Assembly (NCBI GenBank): GCA_029465975.1
Contig: CM055750.1
Location: forward strand, 3,151,548 to 3,215,547
Reading direction: 5' to 3'
Length of the DNA stretch: 64,000 nt
From: Dallia pectoralis
Taxonomy: Eukaryota; Chordata; Actinopteri; Esociformes; Umbridae
The notes under the pieces were generated by a model. That model was not told the origin of the DNA, ran no database searches, and worked only from the letters and a program-made list of their open reading frames with translations. A program made the position numbers and the translations under genes. The first letter of the stretch is position 1; every line of letters starts with the position of its first letter. Positions 1-11,757 of this stretch are shown here, in pieces.

Positions 1-137
1 GGAAATGGAGAGATACAGAAAAAGGTAAGCTTTGAGAAGTCAAGAGACACAGGAGGAGAAACGAGGAAAATAAAGAAGTTGAGGTGATGCCAAGAAAGGG
101 ACACTAATACACTCGCTGACCACATCACTAGTAAACC

Positions 138-585
138 TTTTCAACTGCACGTTACACAAATATCTGATCAGCCAATCACGTGGCAGCAACCCAATGCATT
201 TGTCAAAATGGTCCAGACAATCTGCTGAATTTCAAACCAGGCATCTGAATGGGGGAGAAAGGTAATCTAAGTGACTTTCAATGTGGCGTGTTTGTTGGTG
301 CCAGGCGGCTGTTTTGAGTATTTAATAATGTGGAAATCTACTGGGATTTTCCAGTAAAACCATCGCCGGCGTTTACAGAGAATTGTCCGAAATGGAGAAA
401 ATATCCAGTGAGTGGGAGATCTCTGGACGAAAATGCCTTTTTTATTAGAAAAACGTCTGATCTGATGAGTCTTGATTTTTGTTGTTAAATTCAAAAGGTC
501 AGAAGACGACACGAAAGCATGGACCCATCCTGCCTTGTCTCAATGGTTCAGGCTGGTGGTGGAGGTGTAATAATGTGGGGGTTAT
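138..585 (+). pseudogene. Tc1-type transposon relic, internally deleted
   Basis: This stretch matches, in order, the 5' half of a common fish Tc1-like element: the lead-in with CAGCCAATCACGTGGCAGCA, the first coding part (GACTTTCAATGTGGCGTG, GTTTACAGAGAATTGTCCG) and then, after a deletion, the later part with CATGGACCCATCCTGCC and GGTTCAGGCTGGTGG. The transposase frame is broken by stops and the middle and catalytic end are missing. The same family occurs again at 58,825-59,610, which keeps the part deleted here. Recognition is from family memory; the shared segments between the two copies can be seen directly. Confidence 0.75.
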
Positions 586-810
586 TTAATTTGGTAGACG
601 TCGGGACCCTTTAAACCGCAGTCAGGCATTGTTCGCTAGATCAGAAGACACTAAAAGGACATATATCTTAATTTTTTATTCCTAGTTAACCAGGTTGGCC
701 GATTGAAATATCATATAGATTTAGTCAGTACAAATATATGTTTGGTTGGATAGTGTGTCTGTTATGTGAATAGTGTGTCTATTGTTATGCTACGCTGTGA
801 GTGTTTCAAT

Positions 811-910
811 TACGTGGATAGTGTGTGTATTATGTGGATAGTGTGTGTATTATGTGGATAGTGTGTGTATTATGTGGATAGTGTGTGTATTATGTGGATA
901 GTGTGTGTAT
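811..910. repeat. 20-bp minisatellite
   Basis: About five copies of a 20-bp unit, GTGTGTGTATTATGTGGATA, almost identical to one another. It lies in a GT-rich stretch between a Tc1 relic and a second minisatellite. Confidence 0.9.
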
Positions 911-964
911 TGCTATTCTAGGCGTATAGTGTTTGTAGTATGGGCAGAGTGTGTATTGCTATTT

Positions 965-1312
965 GTGTTTGTATTGCTATGCTAGCTGGATAGTGTTTGT
1001 ATTGCTATGCTCAGAGAATAGTGTTTGTATTGCTATGCTCAGAGAATAGTGTTTGTATTGCTATGCTCAGAGGATAGTGTTTGTATTGCTATGCTAAGAG
1101 GATAGTGTTTGTATTGCTATGCTAAGAGGATAGTGTTTGTATTGCTATGCTAAGAGGATATTGTTTGTATTGCTATGCTAGCTGCATAGTGTTTGTATTG
1201 CTATGCTAAGAGGATAGGCCTAGTGTTTGTTTTGCTATGTTAGATGGATAGTGTTTGTATTGCTATGCTAATAATATTTGTATTGCTATGTTAGCTGGAT
1301 AGTGTTTGTATT
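965..1312. repeat. 28-bp minisatellite
   Basis: About twelve copies of a unit built from GTGTTTGTATTGCTATGCTA followed by AGAGGATA, with variants CAGAGAATA and GCTGGATA. Some units are shortened or carry small insertions, so the array is older or less homogenised than the 20-bp array next to it. The two units share the GTGTGTAT/GTTTGTAT core and the GGATA end, so one may have come from the other. Confidence 0.85.
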
Positions 1313-2305
1313 CTAGGCGAAGGCGGTCCTAGTTTTAGGGGCCTCTGCACCCTTCTTCCCTGTGCTGTCTTTCTTCTTTTTGGGCTTCTGTAACGCTGTG
1401 ACCGAGCAATCTGTTACTGCTGCCTCCTCTCCAAATCCTGCTATCCCTCTTAGTGCATGTTCTTCTTGGCTTTTATTCCAGCTATACCTCTGGGCAGCAT
1501 CAAAGGAGCTGCTCAATATTACCTCAGATGCGGTCCCGACGGGATGCAGCTGTGTGGGGCCAAGGCTGGCACCGCTTTCCGCCCCTGGAAGGATCCTGAA
1601 TAATCCGCTGTCTCGGATTTTGGCGTTTACACCAGAAAAAGCTTCACACGAGTTCTTCCTAAAACATTTCTGAGTTGTTCTACATCCGAACATAATGTTA
1701 TAAAACATGATTATTGTTTAAGATGTGTATATGGCAAAGGTGTCCACAGAAAAGTAGAAAGGCATATGCTGTTAGCCAAGAAGGTAATGCATATTGACCA
1801 TAAAACAAACCCAAATTAACAGTCACTTGTGATTAATATCTTCATTGTGAGTAACTTTTCAATGTTTATCTTCGGAGTGTTTGGAAAGAAGAGCAGATGA
1901 CCTCAGGGTCCTTACATTAAACATAAATCATGAAGGCTTTCTAGCGTTGAAAGCACAATAACTACTGTTTTGTCAAGTGTTTATGTATTCCAAACACATA
2001 ATGTCAAACTGATCATTATAAACTCTTAAAAGGGGTCATGTGCTACAGTCCTGGTACAGCTCTGATTACCCATCAACCTAAAACGCAACCCCCACGCTTG
2101 TTCTAAACAAGAGAAAGCACGTAATCATGAACACCGAATAGAGATACAGCTACGTAACTGCTGGAAAACTACAAGGCCCATGATCACGTTAAGACTAGAG
2201 GGCTTCCTCACTGTATTCCTGGAATAAGAAACATCGCTTCAAATCCCTGGGTCGCCTCAGGGGCCTCTTTTCGCTTTATCCAAATGCGTCGCCGTTGAAT
2301 GTTTA
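1313..2305. other. Unresolved stretch with a 131-codon open frame
   Basis: No known repeat was recognised. A minus-strand frame is open from 1708 to 1313 and ends in a lysine-rich run (KPKKKKDSTGKK) followed by KTRTAFA and a stop exactly at the minisatellite border. The plus strand is also open for 103 codons at 1362-1673. There is no clear domain, and the region has no visible splice-supported continuation, so it is not called as a gene. From 1720 to 2300 the sequence is AT-rich and without structure that I can identify. Confidence 0.3.
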
Positions 2306-2384
2306 CAGTTTTTAGCAATCCCTTTGACCATTATCTCAGAACCTTAATGTCATTTTCCACAACTCTAGACACAAAACTCACAAC
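2306..2384 (+). repeat. Left terminal inverted repeat of the 2.3-kb element
   Basis: 79 bp, pairs with 3771-3849 with one mismatch; TA target site at 2304-2305. Confidence 0.85.
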
Positions 2385-3770
2385 AGTAAACACTTGTAAC
2401 ACAGGCCCTCCAATGTTCAAAACATTGCATTGTGCATTCATATCTTTAAAGATACCTTGCATTTGCACAATCAATGGTTCAAACAAAAGATTTCTCATGG
2501 AATACCATGGGTACATTGATTTAGATCACCCAGACAAAAGATACCCATAGTTTCACTAGTTAGTTGTTTGTCCAATCATTAGATATTGGTGTACAAAATT
2601 TATGATATATGTTCCATTATGGTACTGCAAGCAAATTAATCCCTGTAAATGTACTTTTGTGGTAAAGAGAATAGTACAAACACAGTGGAATCATTATACA
2701 AAATTTTAAATGTATTACTGTAATGAAATAGAATACAATCACAACATATGTCTATTTGAATCAAAGCTAAAATAATTAGCTATGAAATAGAGAAATAGAG
2801 ACAGTACTGTAAAACATCAAATGCAGTGTTCCTCAACTTGTTTGCTTGTACTGTAAGAAACAAAACTGAAGTGATTACTGTACTACATTGTCATCAACTC
2901 TGTGTTGTGGATTTGGCAACTGGTTCTCATCTACATCTCATTGGATGTTTTCATTAGCCAAACATCATGGTTTTTTAATTTTTTGGCCTTGTCCTCTACC
3001 ACGTTCCCCCACGACCACCTCTCAGAAAGGGTGCCTGCCATGCCATGCCATTCCTTTGACCAACACGTCTTCCTCGTCTTCCTGCCACCACTGCTTGACC
3101 TCCATTGTGACCTGGATCACCTGCTGGCTCCATGTTACGAATCACTATGATCTTGCAATTGGATCCAAATCAACTCTTTATGTATATACTCATTCCACAA
3201 TGTGCACTAAACCATCAGTAACAGGTTGGCTAAATTGGACAAGCAATTACAAGGGCCTGCATCTATACAGTGTAGTACTGTCAGTACTGTAAATAGTCTA
3301 ACATGGTGGTGCAGTATTTGGGACCATAGACACAGTGTCTGTTGAAGCATTACAGTATGATAAAATATTAGGCTACGTCCATGGATATTGTAGTCTAATT
3401 GGTTCATGCTCCATGCTAATTGGTGACAAAAAATCTCTGTATCTTGAATCTTTCATGATTTACTGTAAACGTGGAATATTGTTTGTCAGTTTCCATAAAA
3501 CTATGCATTTAGAGTAATGCAGCAAATACTTATCATTTTGACTAGTTGTATCAATTGATAGTTAGATCTGTCAAATTAAATGAACAGACTATCATTTTAA
3601 ACGTAATGTAGGAATCGCATTTTGAAATAGTAGTACTTTGATGTTACATTGTATCATATTGAACCGGTGATAAAAGTTAAATGAACAAATGATCTTCAGT
3701 TTAGGTGTATTGTATCCAAGCAATTGAAAAAACGTGTTAAGGTTTTGAGAAAAGTGCATTTTGATCTTCG

Positions 3771-3849
3771 GTTGTGAGTTTTGTGTCTAGAGTTGTGGAA
3801 AATGACATTAAGGTTCTGAGAAAATGGTCAAAGGGATTGCTAAAAACTG
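3771..3849 (-). repeat. Right terminal inverted repeat of the 2.3-kb element
   Basis: 79 bp, reverse complement of 2306-2384 with one mismatch; TA target site at 3850-3851. Confidence 0.85.
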
Positions 3850-3851
3850 TA

Positions 3852-5961
3852 AATAAATTGCCACTGCCATCCAAGTTCTCCCCGGTCCAGTGGCCGTCTC
3901 ACAATGACCGGTATCAAACTGACTTTTCCTCAGAGAGCAGCATAAGCTTCCATACAAAAAAATACAGTTTTGATTTGGTTCTCTCCCCATTGCATGGGAA
4001 AATAAGACAAGTTGTATGAAAGGGAAAACACCTCCAGTCACCTTCGGAAGTTTCTTGCTGCTCTGATTCTGTCCCTTTCTGGTGTTGATGTGTTCCTGGA
4101 TGACCCTTTAACAAAAAAACGGTTGGTATGGCGAGATAGATTACCCGCTCACATGCAACCAATACAATGATCCCCATCGCTACCTGGAACACTTAGTCCA
4201 GTAGCTGTTGGTTCTTTGTGGCTGGCTATAATTGCCCGAGTCTAGTCCTCACTATCAGTGTCCAATCTTGATTGTGACGCTAACCGCATATAAATAACTA
4301 ACTTGGAGCTGTTGGGCATACAGCGGGTCTGCAGTATGTATGCTGTGTGCAGCTCGACTGCCTCTAAAACACTATCACTGGACCTGTCTCTTCAGCAACC
4401 TGAATTGAGCTGATATAGGAACTATTCCACATGGATTTTATCAATGTCTGTGTGTGCAGTTAATAAAGAGATGGGATATGAAGTGTCTGTGTCTGTGTCT
4501 GTGTCTGTGTGAGCGAGAGACAGAGAGACACATATAGATTAGCAATACTAGGTAAACATGACAAATTCAAATGTCGTCTTGAGCCGCCTGACACAGACGT
4601 TTGATGTTTAAGTAACGTAAAGCATGGCACGATAGGACATTATATTATACAGGGATATTCACACTTAGTCTATAGTGATGTTTTTCCAAATCTGAAAGTT
4701 AAAATCTGAAATGTCTCATGAATGTAATTCGTTATGAAGTCCGTGACACGAGGAACTGTTTACATGACTTGATCACAGCCCAGTGTTTTGATTACATCAG
4801 CACACATTCATGAAAGTAAGTGTTCTAATGCTTATACCAACATAGATTTATTAATGGCTTTAGAGTGACCAAAGAGTGGAGAGGGGCGTCCTTACACAGT
4901 ACCTGGTCAACATTGTGAAGGAGAGAGAGGAGAAAACAAGATAAAAGGGGTTCGGAGAATGTAATGCTCTAGGGCCCGTTTCCTTCTGTCCAATTAGGCC
5001 TACAGTTTCTTTCAGAATTGCATAAAAGCATTTTTGGAACAATGTTCTTCTTGTTGTTGATTTTCAAAACAGGGTTCCATGACTGAGACATTCTAAAAAA
5101 TTCTAATGATTTCTAATAAACATAAGCACATGAAATTACATTGATCAAAATTTAAATAAACTGATAAACTATTAACAAACCTGACTACAGTAATTAAAAA
5201 AATATTGTACTTTATGTCTTTATTACAAACAAATTCATGCAATTAACATTTGTATGCAAAACCACTTCCACATTGTCAAATTAATTGTAAAACCTTTAGT
5301 TATTAATTCATCAAAATCTATACTCCATTCATGGAGTCGTTAAAAAGTATTTGGTTTGCTCACAACTTTGTAGAATTTACATTGGCACATGTATTTCATT
5401 TAAGTGGAAATGAGGAAACGTGAACACAATGAACGAAGAACAATAAAATCGATAGGCTTTTGAAAATCCAAGGTGGGCAATTACATTGACCATTGAAAAT
5501 ATGCTGAATGTAGGCAACATTGTGAAGATCTCAAATCCATATTACACACATTGTTCGCAATATTGGACACGATATAATAGACCTTAACCTGCTATTCTGT
5601 AGGGTTTACAGTTTTTTTCCCGGAAACAATGGAAGAAATTGAACACATTGCTCTTCGTGTTAAAGTCTTTCAGAACTGCTAACATATATTTTCTGAATGT
5701 GTACTACATTTTGTGTAGCATGTTTCATCTGGCATTACAATTAACTATTGTATTCAAAAGTCACACAAAAGAATCAAATACAATGACTCCACTGAATACC
5801 CATTGCCCAATGGTGTTAGGAATTGAAAACATTATTATAAAGCGGTATTAATGAATCATTAGCCATAATGTGTTCCAGACATCCCCTTGTACATTTAGCA
5901 CTCTGCTTGATAGACTGTAATTAATGCCTACAGTGTATTGTAAAGTATTCAGGAAAATACA
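3852..5961. other. Unresolved AT-rich stretch
   Basis: No gene or complete repeat recognised. A short (GTCTGT)n microsatellite lies at about 4481-4512, followed by a GAGA-rich run. The part from 5100 to 5960 is strongly AT-rich and may contain degraded DNA-transposon sequence, but I cannot define ends. Confidence 0.4.
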
Positions 5962-6733
5962 CACGGTGGATATGTAATGTGTAAACACCTGTGGTCGGGT
6001 TTTTGTGGTGTGAGGAAATAAGATAAACATTAATCATGTCAGAACTTTTTCCACATTTAATGTGACCTACAGCGTGAACAATTCAATTGAAAAAAACAAA
6101 CTGTAATCTATGAGGGGAAAAAATTAAAAATAAAAACCTTACGAAAGCCTGGTTGCATAAGTGTGCCCACCCTCTTATAACTGGGGATGTGGCTGTGTTC
6201 ACATTCAAACACATTCAAACTCATGTTAAATAGAAGTCAGTACACACCTGCTATCATTTAAAATGACAAATAAAGGTCAGCTGTTCCAGAAAGATTTTCC
6301 TGACATTTTCTTAGAAGACATGGTTCGCAGAGATCTTACAAAGCATCAGATAGATCCCATTGTTGAAAGATATCAGTCAGGAGAAAGGTACAAAAGAATT
6401 TCCAAAGCATTAGATATAAAATTGGAACACAGTGAAGACAGTCATCATCCAGTGGAGAAAATATGGCACAACAGAGACATTACCAAGAACTGGACGTCCC
6501 TCCAAAATTGATGAAAAGACGTGAAGAAAACTGGTCAGGGAGGCTTTCAAGAGGCCTACAACAATATTAAAGGAGCTGTAGGAAATTCTGGCAGGTACTG
6601 GCTGTGTGCTACAGGTGACAACTATCTCCCGTATTCTTCATATGGGCTCTGGGGTAGTGTGGCAAGATGGAAGCATTTTCTTATGAAGAAAAACATCCAA
6701 GCCCGGCTGAAGATTGCAAAAACAGACATTGTC
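5962..6733 (+). pseudogene. Tc1-type transposon, left end and transposase 5' half, truncated
   Basis: The left inverted repeat starts near CGGTGGATATG (5964) and includes the family-typical stretch AGAACTTTTTCCACATTTAA. The transposase start region follows, with GTTCGCAGAGATCTTAC, CAGTCAGGAGAAAGGTAC and GACATTACCAAGAACTGGAC, which encode the helix-turn-helix DNA-binding half. Two open pieces (6263-6511 and 6521-6751) show that frameshifts have broken it. The copy stops abruptly at GCAAAAACAGACATTG, where the 57-bp minisatellite begins, so the catalytic half and right end are missing. Family recognition is from memory but extends over about 750 bp. Confidence 0.85.
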
Positions 6734-9700
6734 ACAATGGGGTTGTGGTAGCATGATCACATGGGAGCAGTGGGCGGGACAGAAGGTGTCACAATGGGGG
6801 TGTGGTGGCCTGATCACATGGGAGCGGTGGGCGGGACAGAAGGTGTCACAATGGGGTTGTGGTAGCATGATCACATGGGAGCAGTGGGCGGGACAGAAGG
6901 TGTCACAATGGGGGTGTGGTGGCCTGATCACATGGGAGCGGTGGGCGGGACAGAAGGTGTCACAATGGGGTTGTGGTAGCCTGATCACATGGGAGCAGTG
7001 GGCGGGACTGAAGGTGTTACAATGGGGGTGTGGTGGCCTGATCACATGGGAGCAGTGGGCGGGACAGAATGTGTTACAATGGGGGTGTGGTGGCCTGATC
7101 ACATGGGAGCAGTGGGCGGGACTGAAGGTGTTACAATGGGGGTGTGGTGGCCTGATCACATGGGAGCAGTGGGCGGGACAGAAGGTGTTACAATGGGGGT
7201 GTGGTGGCCTGATCACATGGGAGCAGTGGGCGGGACAGAAGGTGTTACAATGGGGGTGTGGTAGCATGATCACATGGGAGCAGTGGGCGGGACAGAAGGT
7301 GTTACAATGGGGGTGTGGTGGCCTGATCACATGGGAGCAGTGGGCGGGACAGAAGGTGTTACAATGGGGGTGTGGTGGCCTGATCACATGGGAGCAGTGG
7401 GCGGGACAGAAGGTTTTACAATGGGGGTGTGGTGGCCTGATCACATGGGAGCAGTGGGCGGGACAGAAGGTGTTACAATGGGGGTGTGGTGGCCTGATCA
7501 CATGGGAGCAGTGGGCGGGACAGAAGGTGTTACAATGGGGGTGTGGTGGCCTGATCACATGGGAGCAGTGGGCGGGACAGAAGGTGTTACAATGGGGGTG
7601 TGGTGGCCTGATCACATGGGAGCAGTGGGCGGGACAGAAGGTGTTACAATGGGCGTGTGGTGGCCTGATCACATGGGAGCAGTGGGCGGGACAGAAGGTG
7701 TTACAATGGGGGTGTGGTGGCCTGATCACATGGGAGCAGTGGGCGGGACAGAAGGTGTTACAATGGGGGTGTGGTGGCCTTATCACATGGGAGCAGTGGG
7801 CGGGACAGAAGGTGTTACAATGGGGTGTGGTGGCCTGATCACATGGGAGCAGTGGGCGGGACAGAAGGTGTTACAATGGGGGTGTGGTGGCCTGATCACA
7901 TGGGAGCAGTGGGCGGGACAGAAGGTGTTACAATGGGGTGTGGTGGCCTGATCACATGGGAGCAGTGGGCGGGACAGAAGGTGTTACAATGGGGGTGTGG
8001 TGGCCTTATCACATTGGAGCAGTGGGCGGGACAGAAGGTGTTACAATGGGGGTGTGGTGGCCTTATCACATGGGAGCAGTGGGCGGGACAGAAGGTGTTA
8101 CAATGGGGGTGTGGTGGCATGATCACATGGGAGCAGTGGGCGGGACAGAAGGTGTTAGAATGGGGGTGTGGTGGCCTGATCACATGGGAGCAGTGGGCGG
8201 GACAGAAGGTGTTACAATGGGGTGTGGTAGCATGATCACATGGGAGCAGTGGGCGGGACAGAAGGTGTTACAATGGGGGTGTGGTGGCCTGATCACATGG
8301 GAGCGGTGGGCGGGACAGAAGGTGTCACAATGGGGTTGTGGTGGCATGATCACATGGGAGCAGTGGGCGGGACAGAAGGTGTCACAATGGGGGTGTGGTG
8401 GCCTGATCACATGGGAGCGGTGGGCGGGACAGAAGGTGTCACAATGGGGTTGTGGTAGCCTGATCACATGGGAGCAGTGGGCGGGACTGAAGGTGTTACA
8501 ATGGGGGTGTGGTGGCCTGATCACATGGGAGCAGTGGGCGGGACAGAATGTGTTACAATGGGGGTGTGGTGGCCTGATCACATGGGAGCAGTGGGCGGGA
8601 CTGAAGGTGTTAAATGGGGGTGTGGTGGCCTGATCACATGGGAGCAGTGGGCGGGACAGAAGGTGTTACAATGGGGGTGTGGTGGCCTGATCACATGGGA
8701 GCAGTGGGCGGGACAGAAGGTGTTACAATGGGGGTGTGGTAGGATGATCACATGGGAGCAGTGGGCGGGACAGAAGGTGTTACAATGGGGGTGTGGTGGC
8801 CTGATCACATGGGAGCAGTGGGCGGGACAGAAGGTGTTACAATGGGGGTGTGGTGGCCTGATCACATGGGAGCAGTGGGCGGGACAGAAGGTGTTACAAT
8901 GGGGGTGTGGTGGCCTGATCACATGGGGCAGTGGGACAGAAGGTGTTACAATGGGGGTGTGGTGGCCTGATCACATGGGAGCAGTGGGCGGGACAGAAGG
9001 TGTTACAATGGGGGTGTGGTGGCCTGATCACATGGGAGCAGTGGGCGGGACAGAAGGTGTTACAATGGGGGTGTGGTGGCCTGATCACATGGGAGCAGTG
9101 GGCGGGACAGAAGGTGTTACAATGGGGGTGTGGTGGCCTGATCACATGGGAGCAGTGGGCGGGACAGAAGGTGTTACAATGGGGGTGTGGTGGCCTGATC
9201 ACATGGGAGCAGTGGGCGGGACAGAAGGTGTTACAATGGGGGTGTGGTGGCCTGATCACATGGGAGCAGTGGGCGGGACAGAAGGTGTTACAATGGGGTG
9301 TGGTGGCCTGATCACATGGGAGCAGTGGGCGGGACAGAAGGTGTTACAATGGGGGTGTGGTGGCCTTATCACATGGGAGCAGTGGGCGGGACAGAAGGTG
9401 TTACAATGGGGTGTGGTGGCCTGATCACATGGGAGCAGTGGGCGGGACAGAAGGTGTTACAATGGGGGTGTGGTGGCCTGATCACATGGGAGCAGTGGGG
9501 GCAGAAGGTGTTACAATGGGGGTGTGGTGGCCTTATCACATGGGAGCAGTGGGCGGGACAGAAGGTGTTACAATGGGGTGTGGTGGCCTGATCACATGGG
9601 AGCAGTGGGCGGACAGAAGGTGTTACAATGGGGGTGTGGTGGCCTGATCACATGGGAGCAGTGGGCGGGACAGAAGGTGTTACAATGGGGTGTGGTGGCC

Positions 9701-11757
9701 TGATCACATGGGAGCAGTGGGCGGGACAGAAGGTGTTACAATGGGGGTGTGGTGGCCTTATCACATTGGAGCAGTGGGCGGGACAGAAGGTGTTACAATG
9801 GGGGTGTGGTGGCCTTATCACATGGGAGCAGTGGGCGGGACAGAAGGTGTTACAATGGGGGTGTGGTGGCATGATCACATGGGAGCAGTGGGCGGGACAG
9901 AAGGTGTTAGAATGGGGGTGTGGTGGCCTGATCACATGGGAGCAGTGGGCGGGACAGAAGGTGTTACAATGGGGGTGTGGTAGCATGATCACATGGGAGC
10001 AGTGGGCGGGACAGAAGGTGTTACAATGGGGGTGTGGTGGCCTGATCACATGGGAGCGGTGGGCGGGACAGAAGGTGTCACAATGGGGTTGTGGTAGCAT
10101 GATCACATGGGAGCAGTGGGCGGGACAGAAGGTGTCACAATGGGGGTGTGGTGGCCTGATCACATGGGAGCGGTGGGCGGGACAGAAGGTGTCACAATGG
10201 GGTTGTGGTAGCCTGATCACATGGGAGCAGTGGGCGGGACTGAAGGTGTTACAATGGGGGTGTGGTGGCCTGATCACATGGGAGCAGTGGGCGGGACAGA
10301 ATGTGTTACAATGGGGGTGTGGTGGCCTGATCACATGGGAGCAGTGGGCGGGACTGAAGGTGTTAAAATGGGGGTGTGGTGGCCTGATCACATGGGAGCA
10401 GTGGGCGGGACAGAAGGTGTTACAATGGGGGTGTGGTGGCCTGATCACATGGGAGCAGTGGGCGGGACAGAAGGTGTTACAATGGGGGTGTGGTAGGATG
10501 ATCACATGGGAGCAGTGGGCGGGACAGAAGGTGTTACAATGGGGGTGTGGTGGCCTGATCACATGGGAGCAGTGGGCGGGACAGAAGGTGTTACAATGGG
10601 GGTGTGGTGGCCTGATCACATGGGAGCAGTGGGCGGGACAGAAGGTGTTACAATGGGGGTGTGGTGGCCTGATCACATGGGAGCAGTGGGCGGGACAGAA
10701 GGTGTTACAATGGGGGTGTGGTGGCCTGATCACATGGGAGCAGTGGGCGGGACAGAAGGTGTTACAATGGGGGTGTGGTGGCCTGATCACATGGGAGCAG
10801 TGGGCGGGACAGAAGGTGTTACAATGGGGGTGTGGTGGCCTGATCACATGGGAGCAGTGGGCGGGACAGAAGGTGTTACAATGGGCGTGTGGTGGCCTGA
10901 TCACATGGGAGCAGTGGGCGGGACAGAAGGTGTTACAATGGGGGTGTGGTGGCCTGATCACATGGGAGCAGTGGGCGGGACAGAAGGTGTTACAATGGGG
11001 GTGTGGTGGCCTTATCACATGGGAGCAGTGGGCGGGACAGAAGGTGTTACAATGGGGGTGTGGTGGCCTGATCACATGGGAGCAGTGGGCGGGACAGAAG
11101 GTGTTACAATGGGGGTGTGGTGGCCTGATCACATGGGAGCAGTGGGCGGGACAGAAGGTGTTACAATGGGGTGTGGTGGCCTGATCACATGGGAGCAGTG
11201 GGCGGGACAGAAGGTGTTACAATGGGGGTGTGGTGGCCTTATCACATGGGAGCAGTGGGCGGGACAGAAGGTGTTACAATGGGGGTGTGGTGGCCTTATC
11301 ACATGGGAGCAGTGGGCGGGACAGAAGGTGTTACAATGGGGGTGTGGTGGCATGATCACATGGGAGCAGTGGGCGGGACAGAAGGTGTTAGAATGGGGGT
11401 GTGGTGGCCTGATCACATGGGAGCAGTGGGCGGGACAGAAGGTGTTACAATGGGGGTGTGGTAGCATGATCACATGGGAGCAGTGGGCGGGACAGAAGGT
11501 GTTACAATGGGGGTGTGGTGGCCTGATCACATGGGAGCAGTGGGCGGGACAGAAGGTGTTACAATGGGGGTGTGGTGGCCTGATCACATGGGAGCAGTGG
11601 GCGGGACAGAAGGTGTTACAATGGGGGTGTGGTGGCCTTATCACATGGGAGCAGTGGGCGGGACAGAAGGTGTTACAATGGGGGTGTGGTGGCCTTATCA
11701 CATGGGAGCAGTGGGCGGGACAGAAGGTGTTACAATGGGGGTGTGGTGGCCTTATCA
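6734..11757. repeat. 57-bp minisatellite, about 88 copies, with higher-order repeats
   Basis: Tandem copies of a 57-bp unit that contains GTGTGGTGGCCTGATCACAT, then GGGAGCAGTGGGCGGGACAG, then AAGGTGTTACAATGGG. The period is 19 codons and the unit lacks stops in several frames on both strands, so frames of up to 518 codons appear; these are artefacts of the period. One-base losses in the G run (TGGGGTGTGG) shift frame at intervals. Rare unit variants recur in the same order at spacings of about 1,480 and 1,750 bp, which shows that blocks of about 26 and 31 units were duplicated. The plus strand is strongly G-rich, and every unit carries GGGCGG (a GC box) and the palindrome TGATCA. Confidence 0.97.

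Larger units (their letters stand above)
2306..3849 (-). mobile_element. Tc1/mariner-type element with 79-bp inverted ends
   Basis: The two ends are inverted copies: 2306-2384 and 3771-3849 match over 79 bp with a single difference, starting CAGTTTTTAGCAATCCC. Each end is flanked by TA, the target duplication of Tc1/mariner elements. The inside is 1.4 kb and has no intact transposase. On the minus strand near 3150-2900 there are glycine- and arginine-rich frames (GGTCGTGGGGGAACGTGG), which recall the RG-rich start of one fish transposase family, but stops interrupt them. It is best read as a dead or non-autonomous copy that was mobilised in trans not long ago, because its ends are nearly identical. 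Confidence 0.8.

Noticed and set aside
1313..1708. 131-codon minus frame ending KTRTAFA, considered as a homeobox exon start
   Set aside because: Only the RTAF tetrapeptide recalls a homeodomain start; the frame stops immediately at the minisatellite and the preceding sequence matches no homeobox family that I know.
6734..11757. CRISPR-like array
   Set aside because: Units are head-to-tail without unique spacers and the genome is eukaryotic; same for the 70-, 75-, 28- and 53-bp arrays.
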